Source of the DNA: Candidatus Saccharibacteria bacterium UBA1949
GTDB taxonomy: Bacteria > Patescibacteriota > Saccharimonadia > Saccharimonadales > Saccharimonadaceae
Direction: 5' to 3'
Length of the DNA stretch: 5,736 nucleotides
NCBI GenBank assembly: GCA_002336735.1
Contig: DDER01000033.1
Coordinates: forward strand, 1-5,736
This document shows positions 5,292 through 5,736 of this stretch, in pieces. The position numbers and the translations under genes were made by a program. The notes beneath the pieces were generated by a model. The model had not been told where the DNA came from and did no database searches. It worked only from the letters and a program-made list of their open reading frames with translations. Numbering within the stretch: the stretch's first letter is position 1; each line of letters starts with the position of its first letter.

Positions 5292-5335
5292 AGCCGCGGG
5301 ATCATGTCCGATAGTATCGACATGATCCCGCGGCT
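5292..5335. repeat. Perfect 17-bp inverted repeat between the small gene and smpB, possible terminator
   Basis: Arms 5292-5308 (AGCCGCGGGATCATGTC) and 5319-5335 are exact reverse complements around a 10-base loop, with a GC-rich base of the stem. It begins 16 bases after the stop of the 55-residue gene, where a terminator would be expected, but no run of T follows on either strand, so it is not a standard intrinsic terminator. The right arm covers the -35 position of the smpB promoter, so it could instead be a protein-binding site or an RNA-processing signal. Confidence 0.8.
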
Positions 5336-5345
5336 ACTTGCTATC

Positions 5346-5354
5346 TGTTATACT
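5346..5354 (+). promoter_or_regulatory. Extended -10 promoter (TGTTATACT) of smpB
   Basis: TGT followed by TATACT (5349-5354) is a good extended -10. The -35 position, 5326-5331, reads TCCCGC and lies in the hairpin arm, so recognition must rely on the extended -10. Initiation seven bases past the -10 falls on the A of the smpB ATG at 5361, which predicts a leaderless mRNA. Confidence 0.6.
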
Positions 5355-5360
5355 GGTGGT

Positions 5361-5736
5361 ATGTCTCAAAAATCATCACGCTCCAAGCAACCAGGTAGCG
5401 CGGCCATAGTCAATCGCCGGGCACGGTTTGATTATGAGCTAGGTGATGAGATCGTCGTTGGCATCGTACTCGACGGACCGGAAGTCAGGGCCGCTCGCGA
5501 TGGACATGTACAGCTCCGCGGAGCGTTTGTCACTATTAGAGACAACGAACTCTGGCTCAACAACGCGAGTTTCAGCCTCAAATTAAACCAGCGAGGCCAG
5601 GTCAGTGCTCGTACAGTCGATACTCGTGCACGCAAACTGCTCGCCAGCCGCAAACAAATCGATATGTTCACAGCACGCAAGCAGTCTGGCTTCACGATCG
5701 TACCGACCAAACTGATCACGGCGGGTCGATTTATCC
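5361..5736 (+). CDS. smpB: SsrA-binding protein SmpB, C-terminus cut by window end
   Basis: SmpB binds tmRNA and takes it to stalled ribosomes for trans-translation, which releases the ribosome and tags the unfinished protein. The reading frame is open from 5361 to the window end (125 codons); about 25 residues of the usual 150 are missing, including the basic tail that enters the mRNA channel. Family marks are clear: PGSAAIVNRRARFDYEL (11-27), the GIVLDGPEVRAARDG block (34-48) with Glu41, then LRGAFVTIRDNELWLNNA (52-69), TRARKLLASRKQI (88-100) and GFTIVPTKL (110-118). The common Glu-Val-Lys is Glu-Val-Arg here. The start is fixed by homology and by a -10 element 7 bases upstream. Only a weak GGTGG precedes it, so translation is probably leaderless. 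Confidence 0.93.
   Translation, partial: MSQKSSRSKQPGSAAIVNRRARFDYELGDEIVVGIVLDGPEVRAARDGHVQLRGAFVTIRDNELWLNNASFSLKLNQRGQVSARTVDTRARKLLASRKQIDMFTARKQSGFTIVPTKLITAGRFI

Noticed and set aside
5090..5323. Minus-strand reading frame of 77 codons opposite the small gene
   Set aside because: It starts inside the perfect inverted repeat, has no ribosome binding site and is a shadow of the plus-strand frame.

Overview
The window looks like chromosomal DNA from a small-genome bacterium, most likely of the Patescibacteria/CPR group and perhaps Saccharibacteria (TM7). This assignment is inference. It rests on the compact layout, the strongly shortened ATP synthase delta subunit, several apparently leaderless genes driven by a TATACT-type extended -10, and an isolated pilin-like adhesin gene. 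UGA acts as a stop for at least three genes (the AtpZ/AtpI-like gene, atpB and the 55-residue ORF) and I see no in-frame UGA inside the genes, so the code appears to be the standard bacterial one rather than the UGA=Gly code of some CPR lineages.

Positions 1-2496 (minus strand) hold the promoter-proximal part of an F-type ATP synthase operon, in the order AtpZ/AtpI-like two-helix protein, atpB (a), atpE (c), atpF (b), atpH (delta) and atpA (alpha, cut off by the window start). Genes are coupled by an ATGA overlap (atpI-like/atpB) or by gaps of 1 to 42 bases. Shine-Dalgarno sequences for atpB, atpF and atpH lie inside the preceding gene. The c subunit carries an Asp carboxylate and lacks the Gln/Ser sodium ligands, so the enzyme should move protons.

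Positions 2497-2522 are a 26-base divergent intergenic region that separates the ATP synthase operon from a plus-strand gene for a 65-residue zinc-ribbon protein. The two -10 elements overlap, and both transcripts would be leaderless or nearly so. The zinc-ribbon gene meets, tail to tail, a large minus-strand gene; their stop codons share the palindrome TTAA at 2717-2720.

Positions 2717-4639 (minus) encode the most striking product: a 640-residue protein with a type IV prepilin (PilX-like) N-terminus followed by about eight RCC1-type beta-propeller motifs. It looks like a pilus-tip or surface adhesin, with an architecture analogous to that of PilX plus PilY1 in one chain. It stands alone, without other pilus genes nearby.

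Positions 4640-5736 (plus) hold three short, separately promoted genes: a CxxC glutaredoxin-like protein with a textbook promoter, an unrecognised 55-residue basic protein, and smpB (tmRNA-binding protein), which runs off the window end and appears leaderless. A perfect 17-bp inverted repeat lies between the last two and covers the -35 position of smpB. No rRNA, tRNA, CRISPR, insertion sequence or phage gene was seen, and no gene-free stretch exceeds about 105 bases.
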